In this document: one piece after another, positions 51,874 to 60,047 of the stretch | How positions within the stretch are numbered: the first letter of the stretch is position 1 | How the letters are laid out: the number at the start of each line of letters is the position of its first letter | From: Streptosporangium subroseum | Lineage (GTDB): Bacteria > Actinomycetota > Actinomycetes > Streptosporangiales > Streptosporangiaceae | Assembly (NCBI RefSeq): GCF_900188345.1 | Contig: NZ_FZOD01000028.1 | Location: 42,041 to 106,040, forward strand | Length of the DNA: 64,000 nucleotides | Direction: 5' to 3' | The notes under the pieces: generated by a model | What the model was told of the DNA's origin: nothing | Databases searched by the model: none | Seen by the model: only the letters and a program-made list of their open reading frames with translations | Translations under genes and position numbers: made by a program

Positions 51874-52126
51874 GTGTCCGGAGTTTTGATCCATCTCCCG
51901 CCGCCCGTCCCGATGTGTCAGGGTGATCGGTCTTGATCACCGGACGTGGGGATGGGGTTGAGCGATGGCAGAGGGTCAGACTCCGATGCAGCCAGGTTGC
52001 TGTCCTCCACGGTGAGTTTGTTATGAGGCGGCTGCGGTGTTTCGGGGGACGAGGACAGAGTGCAAGCCGTCGGCGTGATTGGCGATTCGGCTACGTCGGA
52101 CCGCTTCCTGTGCCCGGGCGGGGATG

Positions 52127-52741
52127 TCAGGGCGGTCCAAGGACGTCCGGGGTGATCAGGGCGCGGGCGGTGGCGGCGAAATAGTCACCGGGGGCGGCGT
52201 CGGCGAGGCCGAGGATGACACCCTGACTAAGGCCGACCAGGAGCGCTCGCAGCGCCGTGGCCAGGCGTTGCGCCTGGCGCGGTGTGAGGGCGTTCCCGTG
52301 GTTGAGCCTGCCGGACAGCAGCGCGGTCAGGCGTTCCTCATGTGCCTGGACGGAGGTGGCAAGCCTGGGCGCCAGTTGGGGATCGCGCAGGGCCAGGTCC
52401 TGAATGCTGATCTCGAACGACAGGTGGCGCAGCGCGTCGGGGTCGTCGCACAGGCGGCGGTAGTGGCGGGCGAAGACCTCCACCGCCTCGACCAGGCTCA
52501 TGTCGTCGGGGACGGCCTGCTCGATGCCGTCGTAGTGCGGGCCGAGGTAGTCGGTGACCAGAGCGACGAGCAGTCCGTTCTTGCTTCCGAACAGCGAGTA
52601 GACGGCGCCGGTGGTCAGGCCGGCCTGCTCGGCGATCTCCTCCAGCTTGGCCCGGTGGCCGTCGCGGGCGACGATCAGGCGCGCGGCGGCCAGCAGGGCC
52701 TGCCGGTTGTGCTCCTTGGCCTCGGCTCTTGTCATTCTCAT
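52127..52741 (-). CDS. TetR family transcriptional regulator
   Basis: The 204-residue protein has a TetR helix-turn-helix (RLIVARDGHRAKLEEIAEQA, GLTTGAVYSLFGSKNGLLVA) and a C-terminal ligand domain. The alternative ATG at 52735 would remove two residues. It is divergent from the M14-peptidase gene with only 26 bp between the two start codons, and a 13-bp palindrome lies there, so binding would block both promoters and the translation starts. It is the probable local repressor of the M14-hydrolase operon. Confidence 0.88.
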   Translation of the reverse strand: MRMTRAEAKEHNRQALLAAARLIVARDGHRAKLEEIAEQAGLTTGAVYSLFGSKNGLLVALVTDYLGPHYDGIEQAVPDDMSLVEAVEVFARHYRRLCDDPDALRHLSFEISIQDLALRDPQLAPRLATSVQAHEERLTALLSGRLNHGNALTPRQAQRLATALRALLVGLSQGVILGLADAAPGDYFAATARALITPDVLGPP

Positions 52742-52749
52742 AATCTTAT

Positions 52750-52762
52750 TATTACAGTAATA
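52750..52762. promoter_or_regulatory. Palindromic operator between TetR and M14 genes
   Basis: TATTACAGTAATA is a perfect 13-bp palindrome centred on A52756, within an AT-rich stretch (about 52740-52770) in an otherwise GC-rich region. It lies midway between start codons at 52741 and 52768. The lack of space for ribosome-binding sites on either side implies leaderless transcripts or starts further inside the genes. Confidence 0.7.
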
Positions 52763-52767
52763 TCATT

Positions 52768-54081
52768 ATGAATGCTGCTGAGCACATGAGCCGTGACCCC
52801 GGCTGTGCCGTGTTCCCGACCGTCGATGCCCTCCAGGCCGAGCTGCAGGAGCTGGCAGCCGCCCGCCCCGACCAAGTGCGGCTGTGCCGCATCGGCGACT
52901 CGCGGCTGGGTGAGCCGCTGCACGCTGTCACCGTCGGCGACGGGCCGGCGGACGCGGTGGTGATCGCTGGGCCGCATCCCAACGAGCCTGTCGGGGCCCT
53001 GACCGCCCTCACGCTGATCAAACTGCTCTGCGAGGACTCGAAACTCCAGGCAGAGCTGGGCCTTCGCTGGCACGTCGTGGCGTGCGCGGACCCGGACGGG
53101 GCCCGGCTGAACGAGGGCTGGTACGCCAGGCCGGGCGACCGACGCGCCTACGCCGAGCACTTCTACCGTCCCGACCTGGCCGACCAGGTCGAGTGGACCT
53201 TCCCGCTGACCACGGACGCCTACCGCTTCGACCAGCCGCTGCCGGAAACGCAGGCGCTGATGCGCCTCATGGACGGGGTACGCCCGTCGCTGGTCTGCTC
53301 GCTGCACAACGGTGAGTACCAGGGCGCGTTCTTCTACCTCAACCGCCACGATGCGACGCTGGCGCGGCGGCTGGCCGCCCTGCCCGGCCTGGAAGGTCTC
53401 CCGCTGCACCATGGCGAGCCGGAGCTGCCCGGCGCCGAACCGATCGTCCCCGCCGTCTACCTGACCCCGCCCGGGGCGCAGGTGGGCAAGGCCTTCGGCT
53501 CGGGCGGCAGCAGCGCCGACTACTCGGCCGCCTTCGGCGCGCTGCATCTGGTCACCGAGGTGCCGACCTGGGCCGACGAACGCGTGGCCGACCAGAGCCC
53601 GACGGGCCGCACCTACGGGCAGGTCCTCGCCGAGGGGGCGGCCCGGCGCGACCTGATCGACACGATCCTGGCGGGCATGCGGGCTGTCGCCGGCGACTTG
53701 AGCGTGCGCTCGCCGTTCCGCCGCTCGACCGAGAACACGCTGGAGACCTTCCGCAAGCTCGGCGAACTCGAAGAGACCATGCCTGATCTGGCCCGCCCGG
53801 CCACGGTCGCCGAGGAGTTCGGCAACCGCCAGATGCTGCACCTGATGCGGCTGCGCCCGCTCGGGACCTTCCTCCGCATGCTGGACGCGGAGATCGCCGC
53901 GGGCAACCTGACGTCGGCCGTCCGCGAGCAACGACGTCTGCTCGCCGAGCAGTTCGAGACGTGGTACGGCCAGGCCGAAGCGGACCCGCCCGGCCTGCCG
54001 ATCGAGTTGCGCAAGCTGGTCGCTGTCCAGCTGGGTGCCGCTCTGGCCGCCGCCTTCCACCTGGCAGAAGGGGCGGCATGA
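52768..54081 (+). CDS. M14 family zinc peptidase
   Basis: The 437-residue protein has the M14 zinc set: His70 and Glu73 in VIAGPHPNEPVGAL, His180 in VCSLHNGEYQGAFFY, and a catalytic Glu264 in LVTEVPTWADE. M14 enzymes remove C-terminal residues or hydrolyse acyl-amino acids; the N-E-x-V-G context resembles amidase-like M14 members. No signal peptide is visible, so it acts in the cytoplasm. The next hydrolase gene overlaps its stop by 4 nt (ATGA). It is probably repressed by the divergent TetR protein. An internal ATG at 52786 is an alternative start. Confidence 0.85.
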   Translation: MNAAEHMSRDPGCAVFPTVDALQAELQELAAARPDQVRLCRIGDSRLGEPLHAVTVGDGPADAVVIAGPHPNEPVGALTALTLIKLLCEDSKLQAELGLRWHVVACADPDGARLNEGWYARPGDRRAYAEHFYRPDLADQVEWTFPLTTDAYRFDQPLPETQALMRLMDGVRPSLVCSLHNGEYQGAFFYLNRHDATLARRLAALPGLEGLPLHHGEPELPGAEPIVPAVYLTPPGAQVGKAFGSGGSSADYSAAFGALHLVTEVPTWADERVADQSPTGRTYGQVLAEGAARRDLIDTILAGMRAVAGDLSVRSPFRRSTENTLETFRKLGELEETMPDLARPATVAEEFGNRQMLHLMRLRPLGTFLRMLDAEIAAGNLTSAVREQRRLLAEQFETWYGQAEADPPGLPIELRKLVAVQLGAALAAAFHLAEGAA

Positions 54082-54839
54082 TGATGAGCGGACTGCCGTG
54101 CCTGTCGATCGGCGCCGGACCGCCGCTGATCGTCCTGCTCTTCACGCCAGAGGCCGCCATCCCGACCGGCCTGGGACGCCGCTACCTGATGCGAACGGTA
54201 GGGCCCTTCACCGAGCACTTCACCGTTCACGTCCTCACCCGCCGGCCCGGGCTGTCGCCGACCACGACCATGGCCGAGCTGGCCGCCCACTACGCCGGGG
54301 CGATCGAGGCAACCTTCTCCGAGTCGGTGAACGTGCTCGGCATGTCCACCGGCGGTTCGATAGCCCTCCAGCTCGCCGCCGACCACCCCCACCTGGTCGC
54401 CCGCCTGGTCCTGGGCGGAACGGCATGCACGCTCGGGCCGATCGGCAAACGCGCCCAGCGTGCCTACGTCGACCGGGCACGCCGCGGACAACGCCCGAGC
54501 CCCGCCCTGGCCGAACTGGTGACCGAGTCGGCGATCGGCCGAGCCCTCGTCAAGGCTCTGGGCTGGGTAGCCGACGGCCGCAAGGACCACACCGACGCCG
54601 CCACCATGCTCAACGCCGAAGACGCCTACGACCTGCGCGGGCGACTGCACGACATCAAAGCTCCCACGTTGCTGATCCAAGGCGAGGAAGACCTCGTCTA
54701 CCCGCTGGAACTGGCCCGCCAGACCGCTCGCGGCATCCCCGGCGCGCGCCTGATCAGCTACCCCGGCACAAGTCACGCCGCGACATTCACCGACAAGCGG
54801 TTCGTGTCAGACGCGCTGACCTTTCTCCTCAATGGCTGA
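54078..54839 (+). CDS. Alpha/beta hydrolase
   Basis: From ATG 54078, overlapping the M14 stop by 4 nt, the 253-residue protein has nucleophile Ser in NVLGMSTGGSIALQLA, an Asp in LIQGEEDLVYP and a late His in YPGTSHAATFTD. The oxyanion region is atypical: instead of HG-G it has VLLFTPEAAIPTG, so substrate recognition may differ from usual esterases. Tight coupling to the M14 peptidase suggests a common pathway. Substrate unknown. Confidence 0.82.
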   Translation: MMMSGLPCLSIGAGPPLIVLLFTPEAAIPTGLGRRYLMRTVGPFTEHFTVHVLTRRPGLSPTTTMAELAAHYAGAIEATFSESVNVLGMSTGGSIALQLAADHPHLVARLVLGGTACTLGPIGKRAQRAYVDRARRGQRPSPALAELVTESAIGRALVKALGWVADGRKDHTDAATMLNAEDAYDLRGRLHDIKAPTLLIQGEEDLVYPLELARQTARGIPGARLISYPGTSHAATFTDKRFVSDALTFLLNG

Positions 54840-54939
54840 TCAACCACCGACCTGATCCTGGCCACCCCTGATCGCGGCGAGCCGACCCAGGCCCGGAGCG
54901 GCCAACGGGGGCACTGAACTCCCAAGAAAGAGCACAACC

Positions 54940-55557
54940 ATGGACATCACCACCGCAATCGCGATCGAACACCGGGAACTGGCGGCGATGCTGGACAACC
55001 TGACACCGGCGCAGTGGGACGCACCGACCTTGTGCGCCGGATGGCGCGTACGAGAGGTCGCGGCTCACATGTCGATGGGATTCCGCTATCCCTTGCCCAG
55101 GATGGTGCTCGAACTCATCAAGGCGCGGGGTGACATCAACCGGATGGCAGACCGGCGGGCCCTCCAGGACGCGGCCACCCTGTCCACGGCCGAACTGGTC
55201 AGCGCGATCCGCGACAACGCAGGTCACCCCTGGAAGCCACCGGTCGGCGGCATCACGGCCGCCCTGGGCCACGATGTGATCCACGGCCTGGACATCACCG
55301 TTGCCCTCGGCATCGACCGACGCGTCCCGGAAGACCGCGTGCGCGTCCTCCTGGAGCACGTCACTCCCCGGACCCTTAAATTCTTCGGAGCCGATCTCGA
55401 CGGCGTCGAACTGCGCGCCGACGACCTCGAGTGGTCCTTCGGCACCGGCACACCCCTAACCGGCACCGCCCAGGACCTCCTGCTGGTCGCCTACGGCCGC
55501 AAGCTACCGCCGGGACACCTCCACGGCTCAGCCTGGGATCGATACATCGCCGCGTGA
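54940..55557 (+). CDS. Maleylpyruvate-isomerase-like (MDMPI/DinB) family protein
   Basis: The 205-residue protein begins with the MDMPI N-terminal four-helix domain (EHRELAAMLDNLTPAQWDAP, TLCAGWRVREVAAHM). His43 and the paired histidines in ALGHDVIHGLDITVALG form the usual metal site. Family members are mycothiol-dependent isomerases or transferases. The C-terminal 70 residues (FFGADLDGVELRADDLEWSF) are the small SCP2-like domain often attached. It lies 100 bp after the hydrolase on the same strand and could be the third gene of the TetR-controlled operon. Confidence 0.83.
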   Translation: MDITTAIAIEHRELAAMLDNLTPAQWDAPTLCAGWRVREVAAHMSMGFRYPLPRMVLELIKARGDINRMADRRALQDAATLSTAELVSAIRDNAGHPWKPPVGGITAALGHDVIHGLDITVALGIDRRVPEDRVRVLLEHVTPRTLKFFGADLDGVELRADDLEWSFGTGTPLTGTAQDLLLVAYGRKLPPGHLHGSAWDRYIAA

Positions 55558-55985
55558 ACCGAATGTCCCGACTCAGCGGATTGGATGTCGGCATCGCCTC
55601 GGCTGAACCGGGTGACAGTCAGCCGCCCGCATCGCCTGCACTTATGAGGACCACCCACCCGCGATCTCCCGCGACCCCGCCGCATTCGGCACGGTGGTGA
55701 TCGTCTGGATACCTGTCGAATGAAGAGCGGGGGGGCTGAATCAGTCAATTTCGCCCCCATAAGCGGATCCAATCAAGCCGCCGTCCGCCACCTGCGGAAA
55801 CGGCCGGTCGATCCAATGGAATCCGATACAGACTTCCGCCTCCCCTTTCCGCCCCCTTAAAGTGGTCGCGCAGACACCCACCGGCTACCACAAGGCCGAC
55901 CTTCGGGAAGGGGACACGATGGCCCTGGTCAAGCAGACCGATTGGAACGGCACGGAGATCCCCTTCACCAGCAACCACTCCGCGG
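55558..55985. other. Gap with no recognisable gene
   Basis: About 430 bp. A plus-strand stretch at 55860-55990 reads LREGDTMALVKQTDWNGTEI, preceded by GGGAAGGGG, and has a coding-like composition, but it closes quickly and joins the resolvase fragment in another frame. No family is recognisable. Confidence 0.35.
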
Positions 55986-56175
55986 ATGCCGGGCGTGGCT
56001 GACCTGGTCTACCTGCGGCACTCCACCGACAAGCAGACCGACGCCCGCCAGCGGCACGCCCTCACCGCATTGCTGGCCGCAGGCGCCCCCGTCTACGAAG
56101 ATCCCGCCACCTCCAGCCGGCAACTCTCCCTCGACCGCGCAGGCTTCACCACACTGCTGCACGAGGCCGCCGTCG
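55986..56175 (+). pseudogene. Serine resolvase/invertase N-terminal fragment
   Basis: The frame reads VADLVYLRHSTDKQTDARQR, HALTALLAAG and FTTLLHEAAVGDTI, the start of a Tn3-type serine recombinase with the nucleophilic Ser in LRHSTDKQTD. It stops where VWKLDRLGRS should follow and joins a membrane-protein remnant on the other strand. This is the only resolvase trace in the window and probably belonged to one of the Tn3-family elements. Confidence 0.7.
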
Positions 56176-56177
56176 GC

Positions 56178-56434
56178 GACACCATTCGGCCAGGGTCAGG
56201 GCGGGGATGCCGGCTCCGGTGCCGTCGAAGAAGCTGATGGCGCGGACCAGGCCGCCGGAGGCGCCGGGGGCAGGAGCTGGCCGAGGGTGGCCCAGCCGGT
56301 GGGCAGCCAGTAGGGGCCGGTCATGCCGGACAGCGGGTTGCCGATGAGCATCATCACGGCGGCTCCGGCGCCCAGGCCGGCGAAACCGAGCAGGGACTCC
56401 AGCGCGAGGAAGGGAATCGCCAGGGCGGGTCATG
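56178..56434 (-). pseudogene. Membrane-protein fragment, frameshifted
   Basis: The minus strand encodes ALAIPFLALESLLGFAGLGA, GNPLSGMTGPYWLPTGWATL and GQLLPP, then shifts frame near 56268 to GASGGLVRAISFFDGTGAGI and PALTLAEW. It resembles the C-terminal membrane half of ABC-2-like actinobacterial integral proteins (GNP.SG...LP.GWG.LGQLLPPGA). Both ends are missing. Confidence 0.55.
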
Positions 56435-56450
56435 CCCAAGGACAGCCCAA

Positions 56451-56487
56451 GGGTGGGCGGGACTGCTGTCCGAAAGAGCCCGTTAGC
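56451..56487 (+). repeat. Tn3-family terminal inverted repeat
   Basis: This 37-bp stretch starts GGGTGGGCGGG, contains GTCCGAAAGAGCCCGTTAGC at its inner end and resembles the repeat at 48715-48752 (shared CGAAA.....CCCGTTAGC). The outer edge faces left, so the element body would extend rightwards, where only IS110 debris is seen. It is probably an orphan end. Confidence 0.55.
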
Positions 56488-56719
56488 AAGCGTAGCGGTG
56501 TGGGATCTGAGGGGACCTAGACCGCCAGTTTGGAAGATCTCGGTACGCGACCCTGTGAGCTGCTACAAGCCAGGTCAGAGGCGGTCTTATCCTGCCCGTG
56601 AGCCCCCGTGATTCCCCCTTGTTTCCCGGCCTTACTGGCACGCGAGTGGCACGGACTGAGAACCCCGTGCGGACGCACACACCCCTCCCGCCGGATCTTC
56701 CCGTCGCCGTCGTCCCTCC

Positions 56720-56794
56720 CTCATCGGGGCGGCCGAGGGTGACGACATGAAACTCCTCGGCCCAGTCGATTCCAATCTCCGCGGTGAAACGCAT
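56720..56794 (-). pseudogene. IS110-family transposase N-terminal stub
   Basis: From an ATG at 56794 the minus strand reads MRFTAEIGIDWAEEFHVVTL, the DEDD-domain start of IS110 transposases with the first catalytic Asp (GIDWAEEFH). After about 26 residues the similarity is lost. The ATG lies inside the terminator stem at 56791-56828. Confidence 0.6.
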
Positions 56795-56828
56795 AGGCCG
56801 GCCCCTCCGGGGAGGGGCCGGCCTATGC
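56791..56828 (-). terminator. Strong hairpin terminator
   Basis: A perfect 18-bp stem (GCATAGGCCGGCCCCTCC and complement) with a 2-nt nominal loop lies 46 bp after the stop of the small secreted-protein gene on the minus strand. There is no U-tract. It is the most stable hairpin in this part of the window. Confidence 0.75.
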
Positions 56829-56874
56829 GACGATTCACCTGACGGCGGGCAGGTCAGCGGCCCACACGGTCACG

Positions 56875-57321
56875 CTACTTGTGATTCCTGTGCTTCTTGG
56901 TGCTGATGACGGTGAACTCGGCCGTGGCGGTCTTGTTGCCGACGGTGACGGTCACCGTCTTGTCGCCGAGCTCGGCATCCGACGCGACGGTGAGGGTCTT
57001 CGAGGCCTTCTGGCCCGTGACGGTCACCGAGTAGCTCCTGCCCTGCGGGCTCGTCACGGTGGCGGTGGCGCCGTCTGCCGCGCCACGGGCGAGGATCGAC
57101 ACCGTGTAGGAGCCACCCTGCTTGACCTCACCGGGGCTGACCGAGGCCCTGAGCGAGGTCACGCTGGAGTTGTACTTGGCGGGCTTGGCGGGCTTGGCCG
57201 GCGCCGCGTGCTTGGTGGGGGCCGGCTTGTAACCGCTGTCGGCGAGCGCGCTACCCGCGAACGGGACGCCGATCAGGGTCATGCCGAGGACGGTGGCCGC
57301 AAGAGGCTTAGCGAAACGCAT
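56875..57321 (-). CDS. Small secreted Ig-like/adhesin-like protein
   Basis: From ATG 57321 the 148-residue precursor has a signal peptide (MRFAKPLAATVLGMTLIGVP ... GSALADSG, cleavage likely after ALA), a linker of AP-K repeats (APAKPAKPAKYN) and one beta-rich domain of about 85 residues (SLRASVSPGEVKQGGSYTVS, TATVTSPQGRSYSVTVTGQK), then a basic tail (KKHRNHK). The domain looks like a bacterial Ig-like fold. It is probably exported and cell-wall associated. It is monocistronic, with a terminator at 56791-56828. Function unknown. Confidence 0.8.
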   Translation of the reverse strand: MRFAKPLAATVLGMTLIGVPFAGSALADSGYKPAPTKHAAPAKPAKPAKYNSSVTSLRASVSPGEVKQGGSYTVSILARGAADGATATVTSPQGRSYSVTVTGQKASKTLTVASDAELGDKTVTVTVGNKTATAEFTVISTKKHRNHK

Positions 57322-57994
57322 GGCGTAATTCCAATCATGAACGGCCCGACCGGATTTTGATACCCGGCTCACGGAGGCCGCTTACACATGAAGCACTCTG
57401 CAGCCGGAAGCTGAGAACAATCTGTGATTGCCCTAAGCATTTTTTGTCAGGGCGGCCCCCGCGCCGCAGGGCACCAAGATCCGCGCCACCGTTACGCCGA
57501 CACGCCGGTGCCGGTGCGACGGCCTACGCCCGTCCCACGAAAATCCTCTCTGACCTGCGGTGACCATGGAGGGCGACGATGGTCCGCCGGGAGCGGAAAG
57601 GAATGGCGGCCGGACCCCGGAAACGTCTCTCATAGAATCCACAGACCGCTTACTATTTTCATAGAAAAATCCTTAGACGTATCCGCCGGGCCATTCTGAC
57701 CCCATTATGATCTGTGATCTGAAACACATAAACTCTCAAAAGAAACACACATGTCGCCCCTAAGATGCATTCAGGTTATTTTCAGCAACGGCGCTGACCT
57801 CGCGAAACTCGGCCCCTTTCGACCGCTCTCGCCGGCACTTTTGGGGCCGCCGGAGGTAACGGCGGTGTCACGCCAGACTGGGAGTCATCAAATCCGGACA
57901 AAGCGGACTTAGGTTTCTTCGTCAACGTCGATACCTTCTCCCCCACAGACGCACCGAACGCCTCAAGCGTTCTCGCGACGATCAGGGAGCATCC
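57322..57994. other. Long divergent intergenic region, AT-rich in part
   Basis: This 673-bp region separates two divergent genes for secreted proteins. About 57640-57780 is AT-rich relative to the surroundings and holds TTTTC-ATA-GAAAA (57656-57668) and runs such as AACTCTCAAAAGAAACACAC. I found no gene. It may hold regulated promoters for both exported proteins. Confidence 0.45.
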
Positions 57995-59050
57995 TTGAAC
58001 ACCCCACTGAAGCGCACCCTCCTTCCCCTCGGCGGCGGCCTCGCCGTCGCTGCGCTCCTCGGCGCGTCCATGCCCGGCACCGCCCAGGCAACGGACATCG
58101 TGAAGCACTCCGAGAGCGTCGGCACCCCCGACGCTCAGGGCATCGCCACTTTCTGGCTGAGGAACAACGCCGCCGCGCTGGAGGCCGCCACCTACCTTGA
58201 GGAGGACACGACCGAGGTCTCCAAGCTGACCTCCACCGGCACCGCGGAGGCCGACACCAAGCCCGGCTCGGTCGCGCCGACCACCACCACTGCCACCACG
58301 ACGTCGAAGAACGTCAATCTGCCCAGGACCATCGGCAAGGTCTTCTTCGTCAACGCCGCGGGCGAGAACAAGTGGTGCTCCGCCACCTCGGTCCAGTCCA
58401 AGTACCAGAACGTGGTCGCGACCGCCGGACACTGCACGTACGACACCGCCAACGACGAGCAGCTGCTCGACAAGTGGGTCTTTGTCCCCGGCTACTACCA
58501 GGGCAAGGCCCCGTGGGGCATCTACGTGGGCAAGCAGGCCTTCGTCCACTATGACTTCGGTGTCTATGAGGACTACGACCGCGACTACGCCTTCGTCAAG
58601 CAGTTCAGCGACATCACGGTGACGGACGCCGGCCGCCTGGGTGACAATGTCGCCGGGCAGGGTTTCGCCTGGAACCAGAAGCTGCAGCAGGCGAACTTCG
58701 TCTTCGGCTATCCCCAGGCAGCGCAGCCCGACGGCAACAAGCCCTTCACCGGAGCCACGCCGAAGTGGTGCTATGGCAAGACCACGGCCAAGACCGTCGG
58801 TGACGCCGCCAAGAAGATCGAGGAGCACGTCGGCATCAAGTGCTCGATGACCGCCGGAGCCGACGGCGGCCCGTGGTTGCTCAAGTACAGCAACACCAAG
58901 CGGCTTGGTTACCTGAACGGTGTCACCAGCACCTTCAACGACCAGGACGAGAACAACCGCGTCGACTACCTCAGCACCCCCTACTTCGACGGCGACACCT
59001 ACAACGTCTACGCCTCCGCCGCCAACCTCTGGTCCGGGACCCTCCTCTAG
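57995..59050 (+). CDS. Secreted trypsin-fold protein with Asp at the nucleophile position
   Basis: The start is a TTG at 57995 with AGGGAG 6 nt upstream. The 351-residue precursor has a signal peptide (about 1-32, ending GTAQATD), a Ser/Thr-rich propeptide-like region (about 70-105) and a trypsin-like domain. His146 lies in VATAGHCTYD and Asp197 in YDRDYAFVKQ, but the GxSGGP nucleophile motif reads TAGADGGPWLL, so residue 290 is Asp instead of Ser. Cys128/Cys147 and Cys259/Cys283 are probable disulfides. Without Ser it should not be a normal protease; it may be a pseudo-enzyme that binds peptides. An imperfect terminator hairpin lies at 59127. Confidence 0.85.
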   Translation: MNTPLKRTLLPLGGGLAVAALLGASMPGTAQATDIVKHSESVGTPDAQGIATFWLRNNAAALEAATYLEEDTTEVSKLTSTGTAEADTKPGSVAPTTTTATTTSKNVNLPRTIGKVFFVNAAGENKWCSATSVQSKYQNVVATAGHCTYDTANDEQLLDKWVFVPGYYQGKAPWGIYVGKQAFVHYDFGVYEDYDRDYAFVKQFSDITVTDAGRLGDNVAGQGFAWNQKLQQANFVFGYPQAAQPDGNKPFTGATPKWCYGKTTAKTVGDAAKKIEEHVGIKCSMTAGADGGPWLLKYSNTKRLGYLNGVTSTFNDQDENNRVDYLSTPYFDGDTYNVYASAANLWSGTLL

Positions 59051-59126
59051 AACCGGCCCAGGGCACACGACAGGGAGGAGGGACGCCCAGGACAGTACTT
59101 CTTGGCGGAGGAAGCGATAAAGGGAT

Positions 59127-59157
59127 AGAGGGGGCCTGGCACACCGCCGGGCCCTCT
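59127..59157 (+). terminator. Imperfect hairpin after the protease-like gene
   Basis: AGAGGGGGCCTGGC and GCCGGGCCCTCT pair with small bulges around ACACC, 76 bp after the stop codon. No U-tract follows. It is a plausible terminator for the secreted protease-like gene. Confidence 0.5.
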
Positions 59158-59306
59158 CGCATGCCCGCTTCCGCCGGAACCCCGCCACCCTCGGATACCC
59201 GCTTACGCCGGGCCGCAGGGCGGCCCCGGACCGCTTCTGTGCAGGTCATAGGTGATTCACATGCGAAAATAAGCAAACCCACATCCATGCGAGGCATCGT
59301 GGCGGG

Positions 59307-60047
59307 ATGCACGCAATCACCCCGAGCTTTCGGTCCGAACCCGTGCGCCGGCCGGACGGCGGCTCAATCAACATCCTTGTCGTGGACGACGAACCGCCGC
59401 TGACGGAGCTCCTCTCGATGGTGATGAAACTGGAGTTCTGGGACGTGCGCTGCGCGCACGACGGCGGCGACGCCATCCAGACAGCCCGCACCTTCCGTCC
59501 CGACGCCATCGTCCTCGACTTCATGCTCCCCGACATGGACGGACTGGAGTTGCTGCCCAGGCTCCGTGCCGTGCTGCCCTCCGTGCCGGTTCTCTTCCTG
59601 ACCGCCAAGGACTCGGTCCAGGATCGGATCATCGGGCTGAGGGCGGGGGCGGACGACTACGTGACCAAACCGTTCAGCCTGGAGGAGGTCATCATCCGGC
59701 TCCGCGGCCTGTTGCGCCGGTCGGGTGCGGTGCAGGCCCGCCCGGATTCGCGGCTCACGGTCGGCGGCCTCACCCTGGACCAGGAGACCCGGGAGGCGTG
59801 GCGGGACGGGGAGGAGATCCGTCTCACCCCGACCGAGTTCGAGCTCCTGCGCTTCCTGATGCACAATCCCGGGCGGGTTCTGAGCAAGGCGCAGATCCTG
59901 GACCGGGTGTGGACCTACGACTTCGGCGGGCAGAGCAACGTCGTCGAACTCTACGTCTCGTACCTGCGACGCAAGATCGACACCAAGCGGAAGCCGATGA
60001 TCCACACCGTGCGCGGCGTGGGATACCTGCTCAGACCAGCCCGATGA
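59307..60047 (+). CDS. OmpR-family response regulator
   Basis: The 246-residue protein has a receiver domain (NILVVDDEPPLTELLSMVMK) with phospho-acceptor Asp71 (AIVLDFMLPDMDG) and Lys101 (FLTAKDS), and a C-terminal winged helix (RLTPTEFELLRFLMHNPGRV, VVELYVSYLRRKID). It overlaps the kinase gene by 4 nt (ATGA), a cognate pair. It is closely related to the orphan regulator at 63140-63880, including LSKAQILDRVW-YDFGGQ. The pair probably controls envelope genes such as the downstream lipoprotein. Confidence 0.93.
   Translation: MHAITPSFRSEPVRRPDGGSINILVVDDEPPLTELLSMVMKLEFWDVRCAHDGGDAIQTARTFRPDAIVLDFMLPDMDGLELLPRLRAVLPSVPVLFLTAKDSVQDRIIGLRAGADDYVTKPFSLEEVIIRLRGLLRRSGAVQARPDSRLTVGGLTLDQETREAWRDGEEIRLTPTEFELLRFLMHNPGRVLSKAQILDRVWTYDFGGQSNVVELYVSYLRRKIDTKRKPMIHTVRGVGYLLRPAR

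Noticed and set aside
42991..55557. A biosynthetic gene cluster built from the SDR, hydrolases, M14 peptidase and MPI-like genes
   Set aside because: There is no synthase, carrier protein, precursor peptide or tailoring cytochrome, and the genes fall into separate regulator-linked modules broken by transposon debris.
57782..59188. A 468-residue minus-strand open frame opposite the protease-like gene
   Set aside because: It is Gly/Val/Leu/Arg-rich with no domain, and it exactly shadows a gene with a signal peptide and ribosome site on the plus strand.
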